Positions 26,459 through 35,796 of a DNA stretch of 64,000 bases are shown one piece after another; the stretch's first letter is position 1, and every line of letters begins with the position of its first letter. The stretch covers positions 930,001 to 994,000 of the forward strand of contig JAKASL010000001.1 of assembly GCA_021819035.1 (NCBI GenBank), in the 5' to 3' direction. The notes beneath the pieces are model-generated. The model was not told where the DNA came from. It searched no databases and was given only the letters and a program-made list of their open reading frames with translations. This stretch comes from an archaeon. GTDB lineage: Archaea; Thermoproteota; Nitrososphaeria; Nitrososphaerales; Gagatemarchaeaceae. The position numbers and the translations under genes were made by a program.

Positions 26459-27295
26459 ATGAACTATATCACCCCAGAGAAAATCCTTTCCGCCGTCGGC
26501 ATACCCAAGAAGGGTAGGGCCTATTCCCTGTCGCATGTCCTGGACGAGATGATGCCGCTTAATTCATTTCATGGCCCGTTCTTCCTTCAGACCTTCCGCA
26601 GGCTCGAAGACGGGCTGAAATTCTGGGGAGGGAACTTCAGCGCCATCAACGTGCGATTAGAGATGACCGACCAGCACGGCACCCACATCGATTCATTGAA
26701 CCACGTGTCCCTGGGTTACAGGATGTACAACACGGAGGACGGAAGAAAAATCACCACGGAAAAGGGGACGACGAGGCTCGGCATCGAAACGATGCCGCCG
26801 CTGATAACCCACGGTGTCTTCATCGACGTCGCGCGCCACAGGGGGACAGAAGTGTTGCCAGACGACTACAAGATAGACTTGGGCGCCGTGAAAGAGATAA
26901 TGGAACAGGAAGGAGTCGCGGAGCCCGGGAGAGGGGACGTGGTCCTGTTCCGGACGGGCTATGGGAGGCTGTGGGGGCGAGACAACAAGAAGTTCACTGG
27001 CCCGCCGCTTCCCGGGATAGACCTTAGCGTTGCCGAATGGGCAGTGACGCGGGGTTTCTCGGCCATGGGGAGCGACACACAGTCTCTCGAGCACATCTCA
27101 CGCACGGACCCGCCGACGGGTCACGTGGAGCCGGTCCACCAGACCTTGATCGTAAGGAACGGGATACACATAATCGAAAACTTGATGCTGGAAGAGCTGT
27201 CGAAGGACAAGGTGAACGAGTTTCTTTTCGTGTGCCTCCCGCTGAAGATACGGGGAGGTTCAGGGTCTCCGATAAACGCGGTCGCAGTGGTATAA
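26459..27295 (+). CDS. Cyclase-family metal-dependent hydrolase (kynurenine formamidase-like)
   Basis: It has 278 residues. The signature HGTHIDSLNH near residue 73 corresponds to the HxGTHxDxPxH zinc motif of the cyclase family, followed by GVFIDVARHRG, GDVVLFRTGYGRLW near 160 and SDTQSLEH near 200. Family members hydrolyse N-formylkynurenine, isatin or lactone-like substrates. Near sugar-oxidation genes it might open a lactone, but this is a guess. A TTTATCT element is near 26388. The gene is less GC-rich than its left-hand neighbours, like the following 10 kb. Confidence 0.82.
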   Translation: MNYITPEKILSAVGIPKKGRAYSLSHVLDEMMPLNSFHGPFFLQTFRRLEDGLKFWGGNFSAINVRLEMTDQHGTHIDSLNHVSLGYRMYNTEDGRKITTEKGTTRLGIETMPPLITHGVFIDVARHRGTEVLPDDYKIDLGAVKEIMEQEGVAEPGRGDVVLFRTGYGRLWGRDNKKFTGPPLPGIDLSVAEWAVTRGFSAMGSDTQSLEHISRTDPPTGHVEPVHQTLIVRNGIHIIENLMLEELSKDKVNEFLFVCLPLKIRGGSGSPINAVAVV

Positions 27296-27314
27296 TCCTC
27301 CGCGGTTCAGCCAG

Positions 27315-28450
27315 CTAACGCCCTACTAGGAGCTTGCTCATCCTCTTCTGGTTTATCTCCAAGTTCAGGCCTGGCCCGCTCGGTACTTCTAGGTACCCCT
27401 TGCTGAACCTTTCGATCGGCCTGTCGACAATGTCCGTGTGCAACGGATTTGGAAGAAAATAGATTTCATAATTCATGAAGAGCGCCCTCGGAAGGACAGG
27501 CGCCAACTGCAGGCTCGCCGCCCTGCAGCCGGGTCCTGACAGCCCGACGTGGAACGTTATTGGGATGAAGGCAGAGGCCGTGGCGGTTATCTTTCTAGCT
27601 TCGGAGATTCCCCCAACCCTGGCGATGTCGGGTTGGATTATGTCGACTGCGCCTTGCGTCATAAAATCCCTGTAATTGTAACGCCCGAACAGACCCTCGC
27701 TCCCGCACACAGAGATATCCAGGGCCTTGACGACGCTGACATAGCTACGAATGTCGTCTGGCGGAACCGGCCCTTCGAACCACAGGCACTCGTACTTCTC
27801 GAACTTCCGTCCCACCTGATGGCTGAGGCGACGTTGAACGCCGAGTCCGCGTCAACCATGATATCGACACCGTACCCAAGAGCGTCCCGCACCCCTTTCA
27901 GCACTTCGACGTCTTTTTCGCCTCTCCCCACTTTTATCTTGACCTGGTCGTGCCTCTCCTCGACGAGTTTGGTGGCGGTGTCGACGACGGCCTTGGCGTT
28001 GCCATAGAGTATCGACGACGCGTAAGCCTTCACCCGCTTTTCGTGCGCACCCCCCAGCAGCTTGTAGACAGGCACCCTGAAGTGCTTACCCGCGATGTCC
28101 CAGAGCGCGATGTCAACGCCTGAAATCGCTTCGATGGAGAATCCCTCGGAGCCCCCCTGGTCCTGAGGGTGTGCAGCATCCTCTCTCAGAGCACCTCGAT
28201 GTCCAACGGGTCTTAGTTCGTCAGGAGCGGTCTGAACAGTCTCTCTATGATTGCGGCGGACGCTTCGGGAACTTCTCTTACAATCGAGTCCCCCACCCGA
28301 CGACCCCTTCATCCGTCGTTATCTTCACGAGCGCCGAGTAGTAACCTGCGTTGCAATCCCCGCCAGACGTTCTTCGTAGGGGAGGCGCCCGCTCAGATTT
28401 TCCTTCCTAGGAACTGCGAGAGGGAACGCCTCGACTTTTGTTATTTTCAC
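27315..28450 (-). pseudogene. Decayed mandelate-racemase-family dehydratase
   Basis: Fragments in several frames together rebuild a protein of about 378 residues. GTG 28450 starts MKITKVEAFPLAVPRKE; another frame gives SALVKITTDEGVVGWG; a third gives VREVPEASAAIIERLF with stops TAA (28213-28215) and TGA (28186-28188). A fourth has FSIEAISGVDIALWD, the Lys motif VKIKVG and DIMVDADSAFNV. The last frame has LWFEGPVPPDD and ITFHVGLSG. So at least four frameshifts and two stops are present. The start overlaps the stop of the Fe-alcohol dehydrogenase as GTGA, showing it was the next gene of that operon before decay. Confidence 0.88.
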
Positions 28451-29637
28451 TCGGAGATGCCCTGCCACATCTGGGTGTAGAGGTGGTTCATCTTCTCGGC
28501 ATCAAAGACGACGGGACTGTTGGTCCTGCCATACGTCTTCAGGCATTCGTCCGCAAGGTTCGGAAGATCAGCCTCCTTGACCCCCAACTCCTTCAGCGAC
28601 CTAGGCACGCCGAGCTCAGCCAATATCCCCTTGACCTTCTGGGCGATGGCCTCGCCCAGCTTCTTCGGCTCCCTAGAGCCAGCGTCCACGCCGTACGCCT
28701 CGGCCAATTTCTGCATCTTCGGAGCGACGGCTTCGGCGTACCTTGCGATAATGTAGGGGAGAGGGATACCACATGACACCCCGTGCGGCAGATTGAATCT
28801 TGTAGCTACCGTATACCCTATGGAGTGACCGTAGACCATCCGCGCGTGCAGGGCTATCCCGCCGAGCAGCGCTCCGAGGCTCATGGCCTCCCTGGCTTTC
28901 CTGTCGTTCCCGTCGCTGTACGCCTTCACCAAGTTGCCGGAAACCAGCTTGATTCCCTCCAACGCGGCGGCGTCTGTGATCACATTCGCTTCGTCTGAAA
29001 GATACGCTTCGGTATTGTGGCTGAGCGCGTCGAGCCCGGTCGCCGCCGTCACGCTCTTCGGCATCGTAATCGTAAGTTCGGGGTCCACGACGGCGACCGA
29101 CGGCAGGAGCAGGGGGCTGTTTATCCACTGCTTGTGGCCTGCCACGGTGACCATCGATGTGACGGTGAGTTCGGCTCCGGTCCCGGCTGTGGTGGGCACC
29201 ATGATCGAAGGGAGCGGCCTTCGGGCGAACAGGTTGTTTCCGACGTACTGCTTCGGAGGGCCGGGGTTTGTCGCGAACGCAGCAGCGACCTTTGCCATAT
29301 CCATCGCGCTCCCACCACCGACGCCGATGACGGCGTCAAAGGTGTCTCTTCTGACCCGGTCGGCCACCGCCTCGGCCACCTCCAATCTTGGCTCGGCTTC
29401 CACCCCGTCGAACACCTCGAAGTGGACGTCCCCCAGCTTGGCTGTCACCTTCTCGACTATGCCTGTCTTTACCATCACTCTGTCAGTCACTATGAGCGGC
29501 CTGTTAGCTGACAGCGCCCTGGCTTCTGCGGACAGCGCATCGAGAGAACCGAACCCGAACACCACTTTGGTAGGAAGGTAGAATGAAAAGCTCGTCGCGC
29601 TATCACCTCCAGCTAGGACGACGGCGTGAAGTACCAC
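28447..29637 (-). CDS. Iron-containing alcohol dehydrogenase
   Basis: It has 396 residues from GTG 29637, overlapping the aldehyde dehydrogenase end by 25 bases. Motifs are FGFGSLDALS, the NAD-binding GVGGGSAMDMAK near 105, MVPTTAGTGAELT near 145, and metal ligands in GLDALSHNTEAYLS (Asp and His near 205) and MVYGHSIGYTVA plus FNLPHGVSCG (His near 275 and 290). Group III alcohol dehydrogenases interconvert alcohols and aldehydes, and related enzymes reduce maleylacetate. It is paired with an aldehyde dehydrogenase in one operon, suggesting alcohol to aldehyde to acid oxidation. Confidence 0.9.
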   Translation of the reverse strand: MVLHAVVLAGGDSATSFSFYLPTKVVFGFGSLDALSAEARALSANRPLIVTDRVMVKTGIVEKVTAKLGDVHFEVFDGVEAEPRLEVAEAVADRVRRDTFDAVIGVGGGSAMDMAKVAAAFATNPGPPKQYVGNNLFARRPLPSIMVPTTAGTGAELTVTSMVTVAGHKQWINSPLLLPSVAVVDPELTITMPKSVTAATGLDALSHNTEAYLSDEANVITDAAALEGIKLVSGNLVKAYSDGNDRKAREAMSLGALLGGIALHARMVYGHSIGYTVATRFNLPHGVSCGIPLPYIIARYAEAVAPKMQKLAEAYGVDAGSREPKKLGEAIAQKVKGILAELGVPRSLKELGVKEADLPNLADECLKTYGRTNSPVVFDAEKMNHLYTQMWQGISE

Positions 29638-31085
29638 GGCCTGTCCGCGTAGGAGTAATCGATGAAGACCGTCTTCTTCTCCGTAAAGTGTTCGATGGCT
29701 TCGTCCCCCAGCTCCCTGCCGAAACCCGAACTCTTGACTCCACCGAAAGGTGCGCCTACTTCGGGGCCGACGGTCCCTTGGTTCACGAAGGTCAAGCCTG
29801 CGTCAATCTCATTGATGGCCTTGAACATGTTCCCGATGTCCTTCGTGTAGATTGCCGACGACAGGCCGTACTCCGTGTCGTTCGCTATCTCAATGGCTTC
29901 GTCTATGTTCTCCGCTGAGATGATCGAAGCCACCGGCCCGAAGATTTCTTCCCGGGCTATCTTCATGTCGTTGGTCACCGAGCCGAAGACTGTCGGCTTT
30001 ACAAAGTACCCTCGCTTCCTCTCCGGATCGCCGTAGGTCTCGCCTCCGCTGAGGAGCGCCGCCCCGTCATGTTTCCCCGATTCTATGTACTCGAGAGCCT
30101 TCTCCTGCTGGGAGCGGCTAATGACTGGTCCGACCTCGACATCCTCCCTGAGGCCGTTGCCTACCACCAGCTTCGACGCGCCTTCAGCAAACGCACGGGA
30201 AAACCTGTCCAGGGCTCCTTTTTCTACGATGATGCGCGAAGCGGCGGTGCACTTTTGGCCTGCGCTGCTGAACGCAGCATAGAGCGCTGCATGCGCGGCG
30301 ACTGAGATTTCCGCGTCGTCAGCCACTATGAGGGCGTTCTTGCCTCCCAGCTCCATGACCTGCTTGCGGAACATGGGCGCGTTGACTTCTGCGATATGCC
30401 TTCCCGTCGCGCTCTCCCCTGTGAACACAGTCATGTCCACCTTCCTGTTCCTGATGAGCGCCTCCCCGACGTCCCCTCCTCCTCCGGTCACCATGTTCAG
30501 GACCCCCTTGGGCAGTCCTACCTTTTCGTAGACCTTCACCAACTCGGCCGAAATCACGGCGCTGTTGGAGGCTGGCTTGAAGACCACTGTGTTCCCCGTA
30601 ACCAGCGCAGGAGCAATCCCCCACATGCCAAGCGACGCGGGGTCGTTCCAGGGGGTGATCACGCCCACGATGCCCACAGGCCTCCTCACGGTCATCGTGA
30701 ACTTCTTGGGCTGCTCGCTGTCCACGACGTTGGAGTACATCCTGCGGGCCAGGCCAGAGAAGTATATCGCCGAGGTGGCGGCGTTGCCGACCTCCCTCCT
30801 GGCTTCTTTGATGGGTTTGCCCACGTTGGTCACATCAATCTTCGCCACGGCGTCTAGGTTCTCCCTGATCAGCAGCCCTGCCTTCAGGACGTAGTCCGCT
30901 CGCTGGGCCGCCGGGGTGTCTCTCCAGCTCTTCTGAGCAGTCTCTGCGGCGTCAACGGCCGCTTTGACATCATCGCCGTTCCCCTTTGGCACTCTGTCGA
31001 ACTCTTCCCCCGTCGCAGGATTCACCGCGGCGAATTCCTGGCCCGAAGAAGATTCAACCCATTCTCCGTCGATGTACATCTTCAT
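29613..31085 (-). CDS. NAD(P)-dependent aldehyde dehydrogenase
   Basis: It has 490 residues from ATG 31085 (GGTGGA upstream; an ATG two codons later is possible). Motifs are VGVITPWNDPASLGMW, NTVVFKPASNSAV, FTGESATGR (coenzyme loop), the catalytic Glu in VMELGGKNA near 265 and the catalytic Cys in AGQKCTAASR near 295, then EEIFGPVAS near 395. It oxidises an aldehyde to the acid, probably a semialdehyde. It is the first gene of a minus-strand operon with the Fe-alcohol dehydrogenase and the dehydratase pseudogene. A TTATAAAC box lies near 31117-31124. Confidence 0.92.
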   Translation of the reverse strand: MKMYIDGEWVESSSGQEFAAVNPATGEEFDRVPKGNGDDVKAAVDAAETAQKSWRDTPAAQRADYVLKAGLLIRENLDAVAKIDVTNVGKPIKEARREVGNAATSAIYFSGLARRMYSNVVDSEQPKKFTMTVRRPVGIVGVITPWNDPASLGMWGIAPALVTGNTVVFKPASNSAVISAELVKVYEKVGLPKGVLNMVTGGGGDVGEALIRNRKVDMTVFTGESATGRHIAEVNAPMFRKQVMELGGKNALIVADDAEISVAAHAALYAAFSSAGQKCTAASRIIVEKGALDRFSRAFAEGASKLVVGNGLREDVEVGPVISRSQQEKALEYIESGKHDGAALLSGGETYGDPERKRGYFVKPTVFGSVTNDMKIAREEIFGPVASIISAENIDEAIEIANDTEYGLSSAIYTKDIGNMFKAINEIDAGLTFVNQGTVGPEVGAPFGGVKSSGFGRELGDEAIEHFTEKKTVFIDYSYADRPWYFTPSS

Positions 31086-31306
31086 CTCATTCCACCACAT
31101 CGGCAAAACCAAGTGGCCAGTTTATAACAAAACACCCGAAGCACTTGTGGCGCGCGCCTTGTCTTTCCAGACGTGGCAGCGTCTCGTCCTCTTCGCGGTC
31201 CATCCTGCAGGACTGCCTCCCGTTGTCCGTCAGGCGGTCCTCGAAGACATTGTCTCAGGACTTGATTCGGGAGAAGACTCAAATAACCTGCCGCGAACGA
31301 AACGGA

Positions 31307-32230
31307 GTGCTACAGAACCTCTCGAGGGGGTTCTTCGAAGACGTCGAGACGAAGCGGATTAGATATTCAAAGCGTCCTTTAAGGAATGAAACCGGCATAA
31401 TTGAGGAGCTTCTTCTCTCGGTAGCCGAGAGGGGCCTAGTGCAGCCCATCGTCGTGAGGCCCTTGAGAGAGGAAGACGGGTTCGAAGTCGTGGCGGGGAA
31501 CAGGAGACTGCTGGCGTGCAAGACGCTAGGGCTAAGAAAGATACCCTGCCACGTGATAGAACTTGACGACAAGGAAGCCTACGAGATGTCCCTCGTCGAG
31601 AACCTGCAGCGACGAACCCTCAACCCGATAGAAGAAGCCAGGGCGTTCAAAAGCTACGTGGACGAGTATGGTTACGGCAGTGAGACGACCCTCGCGCGCA
31701 CTCTGGGGAAGAGTCCATCCTACGTGAGCAGGAGGATCGCGCTCCTGAAGATGTCCGCCAACGTCCAGGACAGACTTTTGCGCGGCGCAAAAGTCAGTCT
31801 GACACAGGAGCTCTTTTCTTTGAATGAGGACGATAGAAACGCCCTGGCCGCATTTATAGCTGAGAACCAACATCTGGCGAGAGACGACGTAAGGCTCGTC
31901 GCACGGCTCATCAAAAAGGGCGAAGGGATTAATCTGGCGAGAGCATATCTTTCCCATTACGCTGAGGAAGAAGCCCGCCGACACTACCTCGAGAGGGTCG
32001 TAGGAAAGTTCATCTCTATTCTTGAGGTCTGTGAGATGAGGCTGGATGAAGTGCTAGACAACCTCGAGAAAAACGAATGGGTTCTAAGGGAAATCCTAGC
32101 CCAGCAAAGGATGTTGATACACGACCAGATTGACGGCCTGATGAAACTTAGACGGAGATTCCGTCATCACGTGCCCCCCACAGAGGCGCCCTCTCTTAGG
32201 CGCGTTGGGCCTCGCATCAGGCACTCCTGA
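31307..32230 (+). CDS. ParB-like nuclease/DNA-binding protein
   Basis: It has 307 residues. The ParB/sulfiredoxin-type N-terminal domain has GLVQPIVVRPL near 44, FEVVAGNRRLLACKTLG near 59 and LVENLQRRTLNPIEEARAF near 94 (the GERR-like box reads AGNRR). A KorB-type helix-turn-helix follows (TLARTLGKSPSYVSRRIALLKM, 125-150), then a long helical tail with a basic end. GTG 31307 lies about 26 bases after a CAAATAAC box. No parA gene or parS-like cluster is nearby, so it is more likely a local regulator or mobile-element remnant than the chromosomal partition protein. Confidence 0.85.
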   Translation: MLQNLSRGFFEDVETKRIRYSKRPLRNETGIIEELLLSVAERGLVQPIVVRPLREEDGFEVVAGNRRLLACKTLGLRKIPCHVIELDDKEAYEMSLVENLQRRTLNPIEEARAFKSYVDEYGYGSETTLARTLGKSPSYVSRRIALLKMSANVQDRLLRGAKVSLTQELFSLNEDDRNALAAFIAENQHLARDDVRLVARLIKKGEGINLARAYLSHYAEEEARRHYLERVVGKFISILEVCEMRLDEVLDNLEKNEWVLREILAQQRMLIHDQIDGLMKLRRRFRHHVPPTEAPSLRRVGPRIRHS

Positions 32231-32522
32231 CCGATTCAGCCTTCGAGAATCGTGGACGTGGGACGAAGCTCGCCCCGCTGTCTCGTCTTGATACGGCCGT
32301 CTTCGTTTATGCAACCGCGGTAATAGACGGGCGCAGCGCTGCCTGCACGCCCGCGATTAGATCTGGAGCCTGCCCGTTCCTCTTGTCAAGCACGGTCGTC
32401 GAGGACGAGGGCATCAGCAGGGAGGACAGGATAGACAGGGCTAAGGTTCCGCATCGGGCTGTGACACAACCTGTTCGCCGTCTACCCATGGTGGGTTTGT
32501 CTAATACCTGAAAACCGTTGAA

Positions 32523-34040
32523 ATGCTATTATTTCGGTTGAACGCAAGCTTGAGCGAAAAATTGGCCGAAAGAACAGCGATTACTCGAACTGTCACTGTT
32601 GGAATCATAATCGTCATCCTCGTCATCGCGGCAGCAGTCGGAATCTTCCTGGCGACAACCCCATCTCACAGCACTACCACAACAGGGCTTTCTACAACAA
32701 GCACCACGCAGACAACACAGTCGTCCTTCGCATATCCGGTAGTAACGAACGTCCCGCAGAACCTGACGGACGCGTTCTATCCCGCAACCCCGGTGACCTT
32801 ATCAATGTACGAGTGGAGTGGAATACCTCCGCAGTACATGATTCAGCAATTCGAAGCCGCTTTCCCCAACATCCACATCCAGAGCACGCCTAACCAAGAC
32901 GTGTCGGGGCTCTTGAGTGCGCTGGACACCCACCAACATGTCTACGATGGGTTCAGGGTGCTATACTCTCTCCTGCCTCAGGAGGTGTCGACTGGTGAAG
33001 TGATGAACATCGGACCTTGGTTCAACCAGTACCTCGGGTACCTGAAACAGCAGATAACCCCGGCTGCGTTCAAGCTGGTGTCTGCTGGGAAGACGGGAGC
33101 GATGTACTGCATCCCTGAAGACTTCGCCCCAGTCGCCCTTGACTATAGGGCAGACATATTCAACAAATACGGCCTGACCGTCCCGACGACCTGGGCACAA
33201 TTCGCACAGGACGCAGCGAAACTCCACACGGAGAACAGCTCAATCTACATGACCATCTTTCCACCCAACGAGCCGTCGTCCGACCTGATGGCCCTCTTCT
33301 CTCAGGGCGGAGGGAACATGATCGTACCGGCGGGGAACAATTCGTGGAATGTGGTCATCAACAGCACCAAGAACATCAACGTGATCAACTTCTGGGGCAA
33401 CCTGATATCAGCTGGCTCTGTAACTGCAATGAACCTATACACGCCCCAGTACGACAAGATGCTAACAGAAGGGCAGATTGCATCGTTCGTCACAGCTGCA
33501 GCCTGGTATCCAGGCTACCTTATCGAGCCCACAGCACCAAACGAGGCAGGACTCTGGCGGGTGGCCAACATGCCCCAATGGAACTCGACTGGACCCTTCG
33601 TCTCGGGACAGATTTCCGCTAGTTGCATTGGCGTCACAGCCAACTCAGTTGATCCGCGCGCGACATTCCTCTACGCATTCTACACGACCCAGACTCCTCA
33701 GGTGTTGCCGTGGATGTGGGTGAACGAAGGTCAGTGGACGTCTAACACCTACAACCTGGCTAACCTCAAATATCCCAACGGATCGTCGGTCTTCTTGAGC
33801 AACGCCTCCTACTTCGGAGGACAAGACATCGGGCAGGTGTACCTGTACGCGCAGGAACACATGCCTACCCAGTGGGTATGGAGCCCGTTCCAGATCACCA
33901 TCCAGACAATCCTGCAGGAGCAGATCACTGAGGCTGCTGCCGGGCAAATCACATTCGCTAGCGCGCTTCAAAACACAGAAACAATCATGATCCAATACGT
34001 GCAGTCGAGTGGCGGCACAGTCGTGGGAGTCGGCCACTAG
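32523..34040 (+). CDS. Sugar ABC transporter, membrane-anchored substrate-binding protein
   Basis: It has 505 residues. A basic N-terminus is followed by one hydrophobic helix (TVTVGIIIVILVIAAAVGIFLA, near 24-46) and a Ser/Thr-rich linker, the archaeal way of anchoring a binding domain outside the membrane. The domain is of the family 1 (sugar) type: MYEWSGIPPQYMIQQFEAAFPNI, YRADIFNKYGLTVPTTWAQF and EGQIASFVTAAAWYPGYL. It delivers a sugar or oligosaccharide to the two permeases that follow. A TCTAATACC element lies about 25 bases upstream of ATG 32523. The 290 bases before it hold no recognisable gene. Confidence 0.9.
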   Translation: MLLFRLNASLSEKLAERTAITRTVTVGIIIVILVIAAAVGIFLATTPSHSTTTTGLSTTSTTQTTQSSFAYPVVTNVPQNLTDAFYPATPVTLSMYEWSGIPPQYMIQQFEAAFPNIHIQSTPNQDVSGLLSALDTHQHVYDGFRVLYSLLPQEVSTGEVMNIGPWFNQYLGYLKQQITPAAFKLVSAGKTGAMYCIPEDFAPVALDYRADIFNKYGLTVPTTWAQFAQDAAKLHTENSSIYMTIFPPNEPSSDLMALFSQGGGNMIVPAGNNSWNVVINSTKNINVINFWGNLISAGSVTAMNLYTPQYDKMLTEGQIASFVTAAAWYPGYLIEPTAPNEAGLWRVANMPQWNSTGPFVSGQISASCIGVTANSVDPRATFLYAFYTTQTPQVLPWMWVNEGQWTSNTYNLANLKYPNGSSVFLSNASYFGGQDIGQVYLYAQEHMPTQWVWSPFQITIQTILQEQITEAAAGQITFASALQNTETIMIQYVQSSGGTVVGVGH

Positions 34041-34068
34041 GCACCAAATCGGTCACGAGAATCGTAAG

Positions 34069-34938
34069 GTGCTAAAGTTGGCCAGACTCGCCCACCTTTT
34101 TTTCCTGCTCCCTTTCCTCACTCTGTTCTTCCTGTTCGTGATCACCCCGATATTCTACACGTTCGGGCTTAGCTTCTTCAACGCCTCCGTCGCACAGGCG
34201 AGCCTCTTCACAAACTATGTGGGGGGGACGCAGTATGCCCGCGTCCTAGGGGACAGCAACTTTTGGGGAGGATACGAGACCATGCTCTACTTTACGCTGC
34301 TCTGGGTGCCTCTCATGTTCGTCCTGTCTTTCCTCATAGCGCTGTTCTTGGATTCAAGAAGAGGCAAGCTCGGGTCTCTGGGGAAGGTGATGGTCTTCCT
34401 CCCGTACGGCGTGCCAACCGTGATCGGGACCCTGATGTGGGGCTACATGTACACGCCGGGAGCCCCCATGGCTTCGCTTTACGCTCTGCTAGGCCTGGGG
34501 AACCAAGCCCTGGCGCCAGGCTACATCATCTACGCGATGCTCAACATCATAGTGTGGGAGTGGGTAGGATACAACGTGGTGATACTTCTGGCGGGGCTCG
34601 GCGCCATTCCGAAGACGTTCTATGACGCGGCGAGGCTCGACGGCGCTTCTTCCTGGCAGGTCACCCGTCACGTGAAGCTCCCGATGCTCAAGAAGTATTT
34701 TGCGTTCATAGCCATGCTCGCGATAATCGGGGACCAGTTGCTGTTCAACGAGCCCTTCACCCTGTCCAATCTGAGCAGCGTCCCATTCGGCTTCACGCCA
34801 AACTTGTACATATTTCACGTGACCTACTTCCTTTCGGAGTTCAACTACGCCGCTGCGATCGCCTTTGTGCTCATCGCGATGTCTTTCGTGGTCGCGGTCA
34901 TAGGAGTCCGCTTCTTCATGCCTGAAAAGAGTCGGTGA
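34069..34938 (+). CDS. Sugar ABC transporter permease (MalF/UgpA type)
   Basis: It has 289 residues from GTG 34069, beginning with a hydrophobic helix (LAHLFFLLPFLTLFFLFVI). Six transmembrane segments are visible. The EAA cytoplasmic loop reads AIPKTFYDAARLDGASSWQVTRHVKLPML, typical of family 1 carbohydrate permeases. It forms the channel with the next gene. It begins 28 bases after the binding-protein stop, and the next start follows 4 bases after its own stop, so the three form an operon. Confidence 0.92.
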   Translation: MLKLARLAHLFFLLPFLTLFFLFVITPIFYTFGLSFFNASVAQASLFTNYVGGTQYARVLGDSNFWGGYETMLYFTLLWVPLMFVLSFLIALFLDSRRGKLGSLGKVMVFLPYGVPTVIGTLMWGYMYTPGAPMASLYALLGLGNQALAPGYIIYAMLNIIVWEWVGYNVVILLAGLGAIPKTFYDAARLDGASSWQVTRHVKLPMLKKYFAFIAMLAIIGDQLLFNEPFTLSNLSSVPFGFTPNLYIFHVTYFLSEFNYAAAIAFVLIAMSFVVAVIGVRFFMPEKSR

Positions 34939-34942
34939 TGAG

Positions 34943-35776
34943 TTGACAAAGCTGGGCCACGGCTCGATAACAATCGTCGTGATAGTCCTGCTGATGGTGT
35001 ACTTTTTGCTGCCGCTCTGGTGGGTGGTGGTCGCCAGCACGAAGGTCTACGCCAACGCCTTTACCGGGATTTCCCTCTGGTTCCAGAACCCGACGCTGTA
35101 TAACTATGTGTACGCCTTTACCAGCTCCAATCTCCTTCTCTGGCTGTACAACAGCATCATAGAGTCGGGGGCAGCGGGAGTAATCGGCGCTTTCTTCGCC
35201 GCGATGATGGGGTACACCCTGGGGAAGTTCAGCTTCAGGGGGAGAAACGCGCTCACGCTGCTCGTAGCCGTCGCGCTCATGATTCCGAGCACCGCCATAG
35301 CCTATCCGACATTCGTGCTTGAAGCACAGTTGGGCATCGCGAACACATACTGGGCAATGGTGCTGCCTTCTGCGGTGAGTGCCTTCGGGGCGTACTTCAT
35401 GACGATATACGCAGAAGAGACCATACCCAAGGAGGTCCTGGACGCGGCCAGAGTCGACGGAGCATCCGAACTCAGGGTTTTCAGGTCGATAGCCATCCCC
35501 TACTTCAAGCCCGCCTTGGTGACCGTCTTCATCATCATATTCGCGGCAACCTGGAACAACTACCTCCTGGCCCTGTTCGTGCTGAGGAGCGGCAGCCTCT
35601 TCATGATACCCCAGGGGCTGGAGAGCGTCCTGATCAACGGGAGCTCCTTCCCCCAGTTCCAGTATGCGATCCAGATGGCAGGGTCAGTGGTCACGGTGCT
35701 GCTGATGGCGGGACTGTTCCTGAGCCTCGAGAAGTACATCGAAGCCGGCCTGGGGCTGGGCGCCGTCAAGGGCTGA
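34943..35776 (+). CDS. Sugar ABC transporter permease (MalG/UgpE type)
   Basis: It has 277 residues from TTG 34943. The N-terminal helix ITIVVIVLLMVYFLLPLWWV is followed by five more and an EAA loop reading TIPKEVLDAARVDGASELRVFRSI. PALVTVFIIIFAATWNNYLLALFVL is the typical penultimate helix. It partners the preceding permease. Its ATPase is encoded just downstream on the opposite strand, with convergent ends 20 bases apart. Confidence 0.92.
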   Translation: MTKLGHGSITIVVIVLLMVYFLLPLWWVVVASTKVYANAFTGISLWFQNPTLYNYVYAFTSSNLLLWLYNSIIESGAAGVIGAFFAAMMGYTLGKFSFRGRNALTLLVAVALMIPSTAIAYPTFVLEAQLGIANTYWAMVLPSAVSAFGAYFMTIYAEETIPKEVLDAARVDGASELRVFRSIAIPYFKPALVTVFIIIFAATWNNYLLALFVLRSGSLFMIPQGLESVLINGSSFPQFQYAIQMAGSVVTVLLMAGLFLSLEKYIEAGLGLGAVKG

Positions 35777-35796
35777 CTCGCCAGACATCCGCGGGT

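Noticed and set aside
29017-29511. Plus-strand frame opposite the Fe-alcohol dehydrogenase
   Set aside because: No family features, while the antisense gene carries all metal-binding and NAD-binding motifs.
32307-32489. Minus-strand frame of 60 codons before the sugar-binding protein gene
   Set aside because: No recognisable motif or ribosome-binding site, and it lies in the promoter region of the binding-protein gene.
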